The notes under the pieces: generated by a model | Seen by the model: the letters and a program-made list of their open reading frames with translations, nothing else | Told to the model about the DNA's origin: nothing | Databases searched by the model: none | Assembly (NCBI RefSeq): GCF_013403875.1 | Contig: NZ_JACBNX010000016.1 | Location: 186,001-250,000 of the forward strand | Direction: 5' to 3' | Origin: Burkholderia guangdongensis | GTDB taxonomy: Bacteria > Pseudomonadota > Gammaproteobacteria > Burkholderiales > Burkholderiaceae | Length of the DNA stretch: 64,000 nt | Part shown: in pieces, positions 34,362 through 43,158 of the stretch | Numbering within the stretch: position 1 is the stretch's first letter | Layout: each line of letters starts with the position of its first letter | Translations under genes and position numbers: made by a program

Positions 34362-36830
34362 ATGCCGGCCGAACCACAACTCGTTTCCGTGGCGAACCGG
34401 GAAGTGCCGCTTGCGGCCTATATCCCGTACTCGACGCATGTGAGCGATCACGTCATCAAGACGCGCGAAGGCGACTACCTGCAGATCTGGAAGATCGCTG
34501 GCATTGCGTTCGAGGCAGCCGATCCGGCCGATATCCTCGCGCGGCACGATGGGTTCAACCAGTTCGTGCGTGGGCTCGCGGGCGGGCATGTGGCCCTGTG
34601 GTCGCATCGCCTGCGCCGGCGCGTGTCGGATCAGTTCTCGACGCAGTATCGCAACCGTTTCTGCGAGGAGCTGGCCACGCGCTACTACGCGAGTTTTGCC
34701 GGCTACCGGATGATGGCCAACGAGCTGTATCTGACGGTGGTCTACCGGCCGAACCGCACCCGGCTCGGCCGTGTCTTCAGCCGTGCGGCACGCCGCACGC
34801 GTGCCGATATCCGGCGTGACCAGCTCGACGCGCTGAAGGTGATGGCGGAGCTCGCCGCCCAGGTTGAGTCGAGCCTCAAACCCTACGATCCGGTCGCGCT
34901 CGGTGTCTATACCCGGCCCAGTCCCTTTACGCCGGCTCCGCGCCGTTATTCGTCGGCACTGGAACTGCTCGGCTATCTGGTCAATGCGGTCTGGGAGCGC
35001 GACCCGGTGCCCTCTGGGCCGATTCGTGAGGCGCTGCCGATCTCGCGCCTCTTCGTCGGGGCCGAGAAAATCGAAATCCGCATGCCGGCGGCGACCCGCT
35101 TCGCCGCGATGCTCGACCTCAAGGATTATCCGGAAGACACCGAGCCGGGCATGCTCAATGGCCTGCTGTACGGCGACTTCGAGTATATCGAGACGCAGAG
35201 CTTCACGATCCTCGACAAGCCTACGGCGAAGGAAGCACTGGAGCGGCAGCGCAATCAGCTCATCGCGGGCGAGGATGTCGCTCTGTCCCAGGTCGAAGCG
35301 ATCGATCGGGCGCTCGATCACCTGATTAACGGCGATTTCGTCCTCGGTGAATATCACTATTCGCTGGCCGTGCTCGGCGACACGCTGGACGAAGTATCGA
35401 GAAGCGTGGCGAAGGCCCGCACGCAACTGGCCGATGCAGGTTTCCAGACGGCGCTGATCGATCTCGTGGCTGACGCGGCCTGGTTTGCGCAGCTACCGGC
35501 TAACTGGCGCTACCGGCCGCGCGAGGCGAAGCTCACGTCGCGCAACTTCTGCGGCCTGTCGAGCCTGCACAACTTCGCGACAGGCAAGCGCGATGGCAAT
35601 CCGTGGGGCGAGGCGATCACGATCGTCAAGACGCCCAGCGGCCAGCCGCTCTATCTGAACTTCCACGCGACACCGGACAAGCAGGACTCGCTCGACGAGA
35701 AGGCGCTCGCCAACACTCAGATCATCGGCCGGGCCGGTGCGGGCAAGACGGTGCTCGAACTGTTCCTGCTGGCGATGGCGACCAAGTACGACATCACGGC
35801 GGTGCTGTTCGACAAGGACCGCGGCACGGAGATCGCAATTCGCGCGATGGGGGGCACCTATACCGTGTTCCGCCGCGGCGAGCCGACCGAGCTGAACCCA
35901 TTCCAGATGGCACCGGATGAGCCCGTGATCGACTTCTGGGAGCGCCTTGTGCGCAAACTGGTCGACATCGGCGAGCCGCTGTCCGCGAAGGATGAACTCG
36001 ACATCTCGCGCGCCGTGCGCGAGGTCGCTCGCATGGACAAGCGTTTGCGCCGCCTGTCGATGGTACGGCAGCTCCTACCGAACGTAGGCGAAAACAGCCT
36101 GTATGCGCGGCTTGCCAAATGGTGTGCGGGCGGACGTCTGGGTTGGGTGCTCGACAACCCGACCGACCGTATTGATCTGGCGCACGCGAACCTCTTCGGT
36201 TTCGACGATACCGAACTGCTCGACGACGCGGAGGTGTCGACACCCGTCACGATGTACCTGCTGCATCGGACCGAGAACCTGATCGACGGGCGGCGCTTCA
36301 TCTACGTGATGACCGAATTCTGGAAGCGCCTGGGTGACCCGGTCTTCACGGATTTTGCGAAGAACAAGCAGAAGACGATCCGCAAACAGAACGGGCTCGG
36401 AATTTTCGATACCCAGTCACCGGCCGATGTGCTGCGCAGCGACATCGCGAGTGCGCTGACTGAGCAGAGCGCGACGTTCTTCTTCCTGCCGAATCCGCGT
36501 GCCGACTACGACGATTACGTGCACGGCTTCAAGCTGACCGAGGCCGAATTCAATATTGTGCGCAATCTGGGTGAGAACAGCCGCCTGTTTCTCGTCAAGC
36601 AGGGCCATCGCTCGGCCATCGGCCGGCTCGATCTCGCGGGGCTCGGTGACGTGCTCGACGTGCTGTCCGGCACGACCGACAACGTGGAACTGCTCGACAC
36701 GATCCGCGCTCAGGTCGGCGACGCGCCACGAGACTGGTTACCCGTCTTCCATGAGCAGCTTGCGCAGCGCCGGGCGGCCCAGGTCAGCGCACGCTCGTCT
36801 CGATTGCCGGGGCCGGGAGGTGCGCGATGA
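34362..36830 (+). CDS. virB4: VirB4 ATPase
   Basis: 822 aa, usual length. Walker A GRAGAGKT (residues 456-463), Walker B region FIYVMTEFWKRLGD (Asp/Glu variant), and the CagE/TrbE/VirB N-terminal domain. It is the central energising ATPase for pilus assembly and substrate transfer. Its stop overlaps the virB6 start (ATGA). Confidence 0.95.
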   Translation: MPAEPQLVSVANREVPLAAYIPYSTHVSDHVIKTREGDYLQIWKIAGIAFEAADPADILARHDGFNQFVRGLAGGHVALWSHRLRRRVSDQFSTQYRNRFCEELATRYYASFAGYRMMANELYLTVVYRPNRTRLGRVFSRAARRTRADIRRDQLDALKVMAELAAQVESSLKPYDPVALGVYTRPSPFTPAPRRYSSALELLGYLVNAVWERDPVPSGPIREALPISRLFVGAEKIEIRMPAATRFAAMLDLKDYPEDTEPGMLNGLLYGDFEYIETQSFTILDKPTAKEALERQRNQLIAGEDVALSQVEAIDRALDHLINGDFVLGEYHYSLAVLGDTLDEVSRSVAKARTQLADAGFQTALIDLVADAAWFAQLPANWRYRPREAKLTSRNFCGLSSLHNFATGKRDGNPWGEAITIVKTPSGQPLYLNFHATPDKQDSLDEKALANTQIIGRAGAGKTVLELFLLAMATKYDITAVLFDKDRGTEIAIRAMGGTYTVFRRGEPTELNPFQMAPDEPVIDFWERLVRKLVDIGEPLSAKDELDISRAVREVARMDKRLRRLSMVRQLLPNVGENSLYARLAKWCAGGRLGWVLDNPTDRIDLAHANLFGFDDTELLDDAEVSTPVTMYLLHRTENLIDGRRFIYVMTEFWKRLGDPVFTDFAKNKQKTIRKQNGLGIFDTQSPADVLRSDIASALTEQSATFFFLPNPRADYDDYVHGFKLTEAEFNIVRNLGENSRLFLVKQGHRSAIGRLDLAGLGDVLDVLSGTTDNVELLDTIRAQVGDAPRDWLPVFHEQLAQRRAAQVSARSSRLPGPGGAR

Positions 36831-37984
36831 GCGGCCTCTTTACCGCCATGGGCGGTACCCTCGAAAACGGGATGTCGACCTACGTCACGAACGTATCGTC
36901 AGCGCTTTCGGGGGCACTCGTGCCTGCCGTGACCACAGCCGTCACGATCTGGATACTCGCCTATGGCCTCGCGGTGGTGCGTGGCGAAGCTCACGAGGCG
37001 GTGCCGGCCTTTGCCTGGCGAGGGTTGACGGTTGCGATCACGCTCGCGTTCGCGCTGAGCGCCGGGATATACCAACAGCAGGTCGTGACCGCCGTCGACG
37101 GGGTGACGTCGGGGCTCGCCCAGACGATCCAGAACGCGGCGAATACATCAGGTGGTGGCAATCCGGGATGCGGCTCGGCCAACGGCAGCAGCGTGACAGG
37201 GCAGGGTGCCGCGACCAGCATTTACCAGACGCTCGACTGCTACGACCAGCAGATTGATCTCGTGATGGACGCCTACTTCGACAAGGCGACGCACGAAGGA
37301 ATCAGCCCGAGCGGCTTGGCCGCGGCGATCGGCGATTTCTTGTGCGGACTGGTGGCCGCGCTCGGCGGCTCGATCTTCCTGATCGTCCTGGCCTTCGAGG
37401 TCGTCATGGCGCGCATGCTGCTCGATCTTGTGCTCGGGCTCGGGCCGATCTTCATCGCTTGCGCAGCGTTCGCGCCGACCGCACGCTTTTTCGAGGCGTG
37501 GACCGCCAAGGTCGCCAATTACGCGTTGTTGCAGGTTCTCGTCGCCGCCTTCCTTGGTATGGCGCTCACGGCGTTCTCGGCCGATCTCACTTCGCTCCAT
37601 GCGACGGGCAGTTCACCCGGCGCCGATGCGTCGGCCCTGGTGCAAGCCATTTCCGCCTCCCTTGACGACGCCGCGGCGGCGGCCGCCGCGATTGGTCTGT
37701 TTGCGACCGGCGTGTTCCTCGCGATGGTCGGCTGGCAGTTGCCATCCGTGGCGGCGGGCCTGTCTGGCGGCGCAACCCTGTCGGGCTTCGGTGCATTCAT
37801 GGCGGGTGTGGCGTCGCGAAGCCTCGTGACGGCGATCGGACGGGCGTTCAACCGTAACGGTCGAGGACCGCGCTCCGGTGGCGAGATTCGCGACCGGACG
37901 GGCTCGGGTGGTGGATCGGGCGGTGGCACGACGCCGGCATATCAGCGCGCCGCGCGCGCGAATCTGGGTCAGCAGGGCAGTTGA
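36827..37984 (+). CDS. virB6: VirB6/TrbL inner-membrane channel protein
   Basis: 385 aa with five or more membrane helices and a large polar loop (~residues 85-155), ending in a Gly/Arg/Thr-rich tail. It forms part of the inner-membrane channel. Here it precedes virB5, the reverse of the Agrobacterium order. Confidence 0.9.
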   Translation: MSGLFTAMGGTLENGMSTYVTNVSSALSGALVPAVTTAVTIWILAYGLAVVRGEAHEAVPAFAWRGLTVAITLAFALSAGIYQQQVVTAVDGVTSGLAQTIQNAANTSGGGNPGCGSANGSSVTGQGAATSIYQTLDCYDQQIDLVMDAYFDKATHEGISPSGLAAAIGDFLCGLVAALGGSIFLIVLAFEVVMARMLLDLVLGLGPIFIACAAFAPTARFFEAWTAKVANYALLQVLVAAFLGMALTAFSADLTSLHATGSSPGADASALVQAISASLDDAAAAAAAIGLFATGVFLAMVGWQLPSVAAGLSGGATLSGFGAFMAGVASRSLVTAIGRAFNRNGRGPRSGGEIRDRTGSGGGSGGGTTPAYQRAARANLGQQGS

Positions 37985-37994
37985 AGAGGAAGTG

Positions 37995-38696
37995 ATGACC
38001 ATGAATGGACGAAACAGATGGATGCGCGCCGCATTCGTGTGGGCAGCGTGGTGCGTGGGTGCTCAGGCGCAGGGTATCCCGGTCTATGACGCGCAGAACG
38101 TCGTGCAGGCCATTGCCACCGTGGGCCAACTCAAGCAGCAAGTGCAGCAGGAAATCCAGATCTACCAGTCGACGGTCGGCACGCGGGGCTTCGGCGCGCT
38201 CCTGAGCAATCCGGTCGTCGCCAACTCGTTGCCGTCGAACTGGCAGAGCGTCTATACGGCGATCCAGAACGGCGGCTATGCGGGCCTGACCGGCAACGCG
38301 CAGGCGTTGCGTTCGGCCAGCCAGATCTACAACTGCGAGGACCAAAGCGGGATCGACCAGCAGGTGTGCCAGCGCGCGCTCAACAAGCCCTATCAGGACA
38401 AGGCGTTCGGCCTGCAGGCGTACCAGACCGAGATGCAGGAACTGAACCAGATCCAGAGCCTTGCGCAACAGATCGACGCGACGCAGGACCCGAAGGGCGT
38501 CGCGGAGTTGCAGGCGCGTATCCAGGCTGAATCCACGGCGGTCGGCAACGAGATGACCAAGCTGCAGCTCTTCCGGATGCTGGCCGAGACCGAGGACAAG
38601 CTCGTGGCCGAGCAGCAGAGCGAACTGGTGCTGAGCCGGGCGGGCAAGACCAACCGGCTGCAGGACCAGATGGTCCCAGCGTCGTTCGGAAACTGA
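37995..38696 (+). CDS. virB5: VirB5 minor pilin
   Basis: 233 aa. Signal peptide ending GAQAQG, then IPVYDAQNVVQAIATVGQLK and long amphipathic helices, the VirB5/TraC pattern. It sits at the pilus tip and helps in recipient contact. ATG at 37995 was chosen with AGAGGAAG just upstream; a GTG directly before it is in the same frame. Confidence 0.88.
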   Translation: MTMNGRNRWMRAAFVWAAWCVGAQAQGIPVYDAQNVVQAIATVGQLKQQVQQEIQIYQSTVGTRGFGALLSNPVVANSLPSNWQSVYTAIQNGGYAGLTGNAQALRSASQIYNCEDQSGIDQQVCQRALNKPYQDKAFGLQAYQTEMQELNQIQSLAQQIDATQDPKGVAELQARIQAESTAVGNEMTKLQLFRMLAETEDKLVAEQQSELVLSRAGKTNRLQDQMVPASFGN

Positions 38697-38706
38697 GGGG
38701 CTTGTC

Positions 38707-38910
38707 ATGTCCATTCTGACCTCCCTGACGTTAGCCGGGTGCCTCGCCTGGAGCTTGGCCGCCTGCACCAGCGGGCCGCCGAAGCCCGTGTTGCCGGACG
38801 GCCTGCATCGTGTACCGGTCAATCGCGTGCCGCCGGTGCCCGATGCGCCAACGACGATGCCGGCTGCGCCGGACCAGCCCGTCTCCCCGGACGTGGGAGA
38901 CCGGTCATGA
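38707..38910 (+). CDS. virB7: VirB7-like lipoprotein
   Basis: 67 aa. Lipobox at LAAC (Cys ~20), then a short Pro-rich periplasmic part (VPPVPDAPTTMPAAPDQPV). Small lipoproteins of this kind stabilise VirB9 at the outer membrane. Stop overlaps the virB8 ATG. Confidence 0.8.
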   Translation: MSILTSLTLAGCLAWSLAACTSGPPKPVLPDGLHRVPVNRVPPVPDAPTTMPAAPDQPVSPDVGDRS

Positions 38911-39611
38911 GCGCGTCGCACGACTATGGCCGGGTGCTCGACATCGAGGCGTCGCTGACCCACCTGCAGGAGCGTTCCGAGCGGCGCGCCTGGCATGTCG
39001 CCTATGCGGCGATTGGCGTCGCGGTGCTCAGCGCCACGGCGCTCGCGGTGATGGTGCCGTTCTATCGCGTGGTACCGCTGCCGATCGAGGTCGATCGTTT
39101 GACGGGCGAATCCCAGGTGATCGACGTGCTCGACGCGCGCCATGTGCATACGAAGGAGATCCAGGACAAGCACTGGGTCGAGACCTATGTGCGTGCGCGC
39201 GAGCGCTACGACTGGGGGCTGCTGCAGATGGACTACGACAGCGTGCTCGCGATGAGCGACGACGTGGTCGCCCGAGATTATCGCGGCATCTACAGCGGTC
39301 CCGATGCACTGGATCGGCAGTTGGGTCCTGGTGCCGAGCGGCGCATCCGGATTCTCTCGATCACGCTGCCGCCCGACGAGCCCGGTCATGCGGTCGTGCA
39401 TGTCGAGCGCACGTCGTTCAAGAACGGCGAGGCCCATGCCGAACCCACGCAGCGTTTCGTGATCACGCTGGCCTATACCTACCGGCCGCCCGTATTCACG
39501 CGTGAGAGCGTGGCGATCGCCAATCCGTTCGGCTTCAAGGTCACGGCCTATAGCCGGGATGCGGAATATACGCCGCCGGCGTCCGCTGCGGCGGCGGGAC
39601 GCACGCCATGA
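38907..39611 (+). CDS. virB8: VirB8 inner-membrane assembly protein
   Basis: 234 aa. Short cytoplasmic N-terminus, one membrane helix (AYAAIGVAVLSATALAVMVP) and a periplasmic NTF2-like domain (HWVETYVRARERYDW...). It nucleates channel assembly. Joined by 4-base overlaps to virB7 and virB9. Confidence 0.93.
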   Translation: MSASHDYGRVLDIEASLTHLQERSERRAWHVAYAAIGVAVLSATALAVMVPFYRVVPLPIEVDRLTGESQVIDVLDARHVHTKEIQDKHWVETYVRARERYDWGLLQMDYDSVLAMSDDVVARDYRGIYSGPDALDRQLGPGAERRIRILSITLPPDEPGHAVVHVERTSFKNGEAHAEPTQRFVITLAYTYRPPVFTRESVAIANPFGFKVTAYSRDAEYTPPASAAAAGRTP

Positions 39612-40432
39612 GAACCCTTCCCTTGGGTATCGCGCTGACGGGCTTGTTGTTCGCGGGGTTGGCTCACGCGTTCGATCTGCCCGGATGGAACGACGACTCG
39701 CGCGTTCGCCACGTGATCTATCACGGGGACGAGGTGGTACGCGTCGAAGCGCAGCGCGGCTTTGCCACGCACATCGCGCTCGATCCGCACGAGCGGATTC
39801 AGGTCGTTGCGCCCGGAGACCGGGACGGCTGGCAGGTCGTCGCGAACAGGGGCGATCACGACGTGTACCTGAAGCCGCAGCTCGCCGCGCACGACTCGAA
39901 TCTCGAAATTCGCACCGACCGTCGCAGCTACAGCTTCGATCTGGTGGTGCTGCCGCTCAAGGCGAAGTTCGGCAACCACCGTGTGATGTACCGCGTGACC
40001 TTCGTCTATCCGGACGAGTTGGCGAAACAGGCGCAGGGGGATTCGGACGCGGCGCTGGTCGCGAAGCGCCTGGCGCAGCCGCCCGGCGTGCGTAACGCGC
40101 GGTACTCGATGCAGGTCATGCCGAACTCCGACGACATCACGCCGACTGCGGCATGGGACGACGGGCGCTTTACCTATCTACGCATTCCCAATAACCGACG
40201 CATGCCGGCGATCTTCCGGGTGGCCGATAACGGCACGGAAAGCGTGGTCGACAAGCACATCGAAGGCGACACGATCGTCGTACACGAGGTCGCGAAACGA
40301 TTCGTGCTGCGGCTCAGCAATGAGGTCGTCGGAATCTGGAACGACGCTTACGACATGGACGGCGTGCCGCCCCGTGACGGCACGACGGTCAACGGGGTGA
40401 AGCGTGTTCTGCGGAGTCACGGCGATGAATGA
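39608..40432 (+). CDS. virB9: VirB9 outer-membrane core protein
   Basis: 274 aa. Signal peptide ending LAHA, N-terminal VirB9 domain (VRHVIYHGDEVVRVEAQRGFA; here cut for length to its first part) and C-terminal domain with DGRFTYLRIPNNRRMPAIF. With VirB7 and VirB10 it makes the outer-membrane core ring. Overlaps virB10 by 8 bases. Confidence 0.94.
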   Translation: MRTLPLGIALTGLLFAGLAHAFDLPGWNDDSRVRHVIYHGDEVVRVEAQRGFATHIALDPHERIQVVAPGDRDGWQVVANRGDHDVYLKPQLAAHDSNLEIRTDRRSYSFDLVVLPLKAKFGNHRVMYRVTFVYPDELAKQAQGDSDAALVAKRLAQPPGVRNARYSMQVMPNSDDITPTAAWDDGRFTYLRIPNNRRMPAIFRVADNGTESVVDKHIEGDTIVVHEVAKRFVLRLSNEVVGIWNDAYDMDGVPPRDGTTVNGVKRVLRSHGDE

Positions 40433-41660
40433 CGATACCCCGCGCAATATGATCGAGCCCGACGATGCCTCCGGCTCGCAGCCTGGACGCGACCAGAGCG
40501 CGGGAGCATCGGGCACTGCTGCGGATCGCGGTATGCCTGCGCTAGGGCAATACCGTGGTGCCCGTCCGCGCGCCTGGTGGCTGACGCCGGTCGTGATCGT
40601 GCTGGTGGTCGGCGCCGGTGCGGTCTGGACCGTGCACGGCTTTCTCGCCCGGCACGATGCCGAAGCGAAGGCGCGGCGCGATTCGGTGGCGGATACATCT
40701 TCTCAGGGCCGCGTGTTCAAGGATCTGCCTGCGTCGTCGGTCGGTAGCGCGGCCTCGGCTCCGGTACCCGTAAGCGCCGTTGCTGCTCGTCCCATGTCGG
40801 CGTCGGGTACGGAGGCGCCTGCTCGCACGATGCACGCCGTGGCGACCCACAGCTATTACGATGCGCCGCTGCTCGCAACTGGCGGTGGACAAGACTCGGC
40901 GGGCGGGTTGTCCGGCGTGCCGGAGCCCGGTGGAATGGCAGGCGTGGCGTCCTCGGTGGCAGCCACCGTCACCAGCGGCGCGGGGGCATTAGCTCAAGGT
41001 CCGGGGCAGGGGGGCGGCGCGCTCGCCCAGGCCTTGACGCCGACCGTCACGCCGCGCGTGCAGGCTGGGACGCTCGGCAACCGGAGTCTGGTGCTTGCGC
41101 AGGGCGCCAAGATCGACTGCGTGGGTGATACAGCGTTCAATTCGACCGAAGCCGGTCTCTCGACGTGCACGGTCACGAAGAACGTGTATTCCGACAATGG
41201 CAGCGTAGTGCTGATCGAACGTGGTTCGCAGATCAACAGCCAGTATCGCTCGAACCTATCGCCGGGTCAGAAGCGGGTGTTCGTGCTGTCGGCCCGTATC
41301 AAGACGCCCAACGGCGTGACCGTCGAGATCGATTCGCCCGCGGCTGACGCGCTCGGCCGCATGGGCATCGACGGCTACGTGAACAACCACTGGCGCCAAC
41401 GTATCGGCGCGGCGATGTTGCTCGGCATCACCCAGGACGCGATTGGCTATCTGTCGACGCGCGGCGGCAACACCAACGGACCGCTGGTGTTCCAGAGCAC
41501 GCAGCAGCAGGGCAACGACATGGCCACGCGCGTGCTCGACAGCACGATCAATATCCCGCCGACGCTGACGCAGAACCAGGGCGCGGAGTTCACGATCGTG
41601 ATTGCACGCGATCTGGACTTCGGATCGGTATATGCCCTGCTGCCGGAGGGCCCGAGATGA
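40425..41660 (+). CDS. virB10: VirB10 core-complex protein
   Basis: 411 aa. Cytoplasmic N-terminus, one membrane helix (WLTPVVIVLVVGAGAVWTVH), a Pro/Ala/Gly-rich periplasmic stretch and the C-terminal TrbI/VirB10 beta-barrel domain (VLIERGSQINSQYRSNL, FVLSARIKTPNGV). It spans both membranes and senses ATP use. ATG at 40425 overlapping the virB9 end was chosen. Confidence 0.94.
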   Translation: MNDDTPRNMIEPDDASGSQPGRDQSAGASGTAADRGMPALGQYRGARPRAWWLTPVVIVLVVGAGAVWTVHGFLARHDAEAKARRDSVADTSSQGRVFKDLPASSVGSAASAPVPVSAVAARPMSASGTEAPARTMHAVATHSYYDAPLLATGGGQDSAGGLSGVPEPGGMAGVASSVAATVTSGAGALAQGPGQGGGALAQALTPTVTPRVQAGTLGNRSLVLAQGAKIDCVGDTAFNSTEAGLSTCTVTKNVYSDNGSVVLIERGSQINSQYRSNLSPGQKRVFVLSARIKTPNGVTVEIDSPAADALGRMGIDGYVNNHWRQRIGAAMLLGITQDAIGYLSTRGGNTNGPLVFQSTQQQGNDMATRVLDSTINIPPTLTQNQGAEFTIVIARDLDFGSVYALLPEGPR

Positions 41661-42775
41661 TGCCTCATACGTACCTGCCGGATGCGTCCCGCGACACGGT
41701 CCTCGCCCGACTGCCCGATGACGCGTCGGTACGCGAACTGATGCGACCATTCGCGCCGCTGCTCGACGATCCCGACGTGACGGAGTTGGTGATCAACCAG
41801 CCGCAGCGTGTTCTGACCGAGAATGCGCTCGGCTGGCACGGCCACGATTGCCGGGATCTCGATTTTGACCGTCTGATGTCGTTCGCTGTGGCGGTGGCCA
41901 CGCTGACCAACCAGGAAATCTCGGCCCAGCATCCTGTCCTGTCGGCCCTGCTGCCGGGGGACGCGCGCATCCAGATAGTAGTGCCGCCGGTCGTGCCGCC
42001 GCGAACTGTGTCGGTCACGATCCGCCGTCCGTCCGCGCAAGAGAAGACGCTCGATGCCTATCGTGACGAGGGCCTGTTCGACGACACGATATGGCACCGC
42101 CCGGATGGGCTCGACGTTGCGTTGCCCGGACTGCGCGCCGATGATCGAAGGCTCGTTCAGTGCCTGGATGCGCGGGATTGGGGCGCATTCTTTGTCGGGG
42201 CGGTGATGGGCCGGCTCAACATTGCGGTGGTCGGCAATACGGGTTCCGGCAAGACCAGTTTCATGAAGACCCTGTGCCGCTCGATTCCGGCGACCGAGCG
42301 AATCGTGACGATCGAGGACGTCCGCGAGCTATTCATCCGGCACATCGAGAACTGCGTTCACCTGCTGTACAGCAAGGGCGGGCACGGCCAGGCGCGCGTG
42401 ACGCCTGCGGATCTGATCGCGAGCACGATGCGCATGCGTCCGGATCGTGTGCTGTTGGCCGAGTTGCGCGGCGCCGAAGCCTATGACTTCCTGAAGCTCC
42501 TGACGACCGGGCACGCGGGTGCGATCACGAGCTACCACGCGCCCAATGCGACCGTCGCGATCGAACGCTTCGCGTTGATGGCCAAGGAACACCCGGAGGC
42601 GGCCGCCTGGGACGATGTCGCGCTCAAGCGCCTGCTGTTCCTGACCATCGATGTCGTTGCCCACATGGAGGTGCGCCCGGTCTTCAATGCGTTGGGTGAG
42701 CAGACCGGCAGGCGCTGGGGCATGACCGAAGTCTGGTTCGATCCGGTGCGCAAGGCGCGCACCGCGTTCGTGTAG
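41657..42775 (+). CDS. virB11: VirB11 traffic ATPase
   Basis: 372 aa. Walker A GNTGSGKT (193-200), Asp box TIEDVRELFI, His box TTGHAGAITSYHA. A hexameric ATPase at the cytoplasmic face that switches between pilus building and DNA transfer. Two ATGs in a row open the frame; overlaps virB10. Confidence 0.95.
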   Translation: MMPHTYLPDASRDTVLARLPDDASVRELMRPFAPLLDDPDVTELVINQPQRVLTENALGWHGHDCRDLDFDRLMSFAVAVATLTNQEISAQHPVLSALLPGDARIQIVVPPVVPPRTVSVTIRRPSAQEKTLDAYRDEGLFDDTIWHRPDGLDVALPGLRADDRRLVQCLDARDWGAFFVGAVMGRLNIAVVGNTGSGKTSFMKTLCRSIPATERIVTIEDVRELFIRHIENCVHLLYSKGGHGQARVTPADLIASTMRMRPDRVLLAELRGAEAYDFLKLLTTGHAGAITSYHAPNATVAIERFALMAKEHPEAAAWDDVALKRLLFLTIDVVAHMEVRPVFNALGEQTGRRWGMTEVWFDPVRKARTAFV

Positions 42776-42783
42776 GGGCGGCC

Positions 42784-43158
42784 ATGAATTATCCGTCTTC
42801 CTCGTCGCTTCAGCATACCCGGACGGCCGCGATGACATTGGTCGTGCTGGCTTTCCTGGTGGGTGGGCTGGCCGCGTCGCTCTGGCTTGCGTCGTTCTTC
42901 CTGTATGCAAGCCTGCGGATCAATCCACTGCACGCGGGAATGTGGGGCTGGCTCGATGCCGCGCTGGCGTGGCGACACGGGATGATGCCGAACGTCGGTC
43001 GCAAGCTGGCGGGCGCCGCACTGTTTGGCGTGCTCCTGTCCTTGGGTGGCCCGGTCCTTGGCCTGCACGCGCTTTGGGCGAGCTCGAGCCGCCGTCGCCT
43101 CTACGGCAGCGCGCGCTTTGCGAGCGAGTCGGAAATCCGTCAAGCGGAGTTGCTATGA
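42784..43158 (+). CDS. Coupling protein (VirD4/TraG), membrane portion as a separate gene
   Basis: 124 aa. Two membrane helices (TLVVLAFLVGGLAASLWLAS and GAALFGVLLSLGGPVLGLHA) with the periplasmic loop of a VirD4 N-terminus, then the junction motif LYGSARFASESEIRQAELL that in VirD4 leads into the ATPase domain. The frame ends there and the ATPase starts in the -1 frame with an ATGA overlap (43155-43158). It is thus the anchor half of the coupling protein, made as a separate polypeptide or joined by frameshifting. Confidence 0.8.
   Translation: MNYPSSSSLQHTRTAAMTLVVLAFLVGGLAASLWLASFFLYASLRINPLHAGMWGWLDAALAWRHGMMPNVGRKLAGAALFGVLLSLGGPVLGLHALWASSSRRRLYGSARFASESEIRQAELL

Noticed and set aside
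37848..39437. Minus-strand frame of ~530 codons across virB6-virB8
   Set aside because: Runs through three certain T4SS genes; no protein features of its own.
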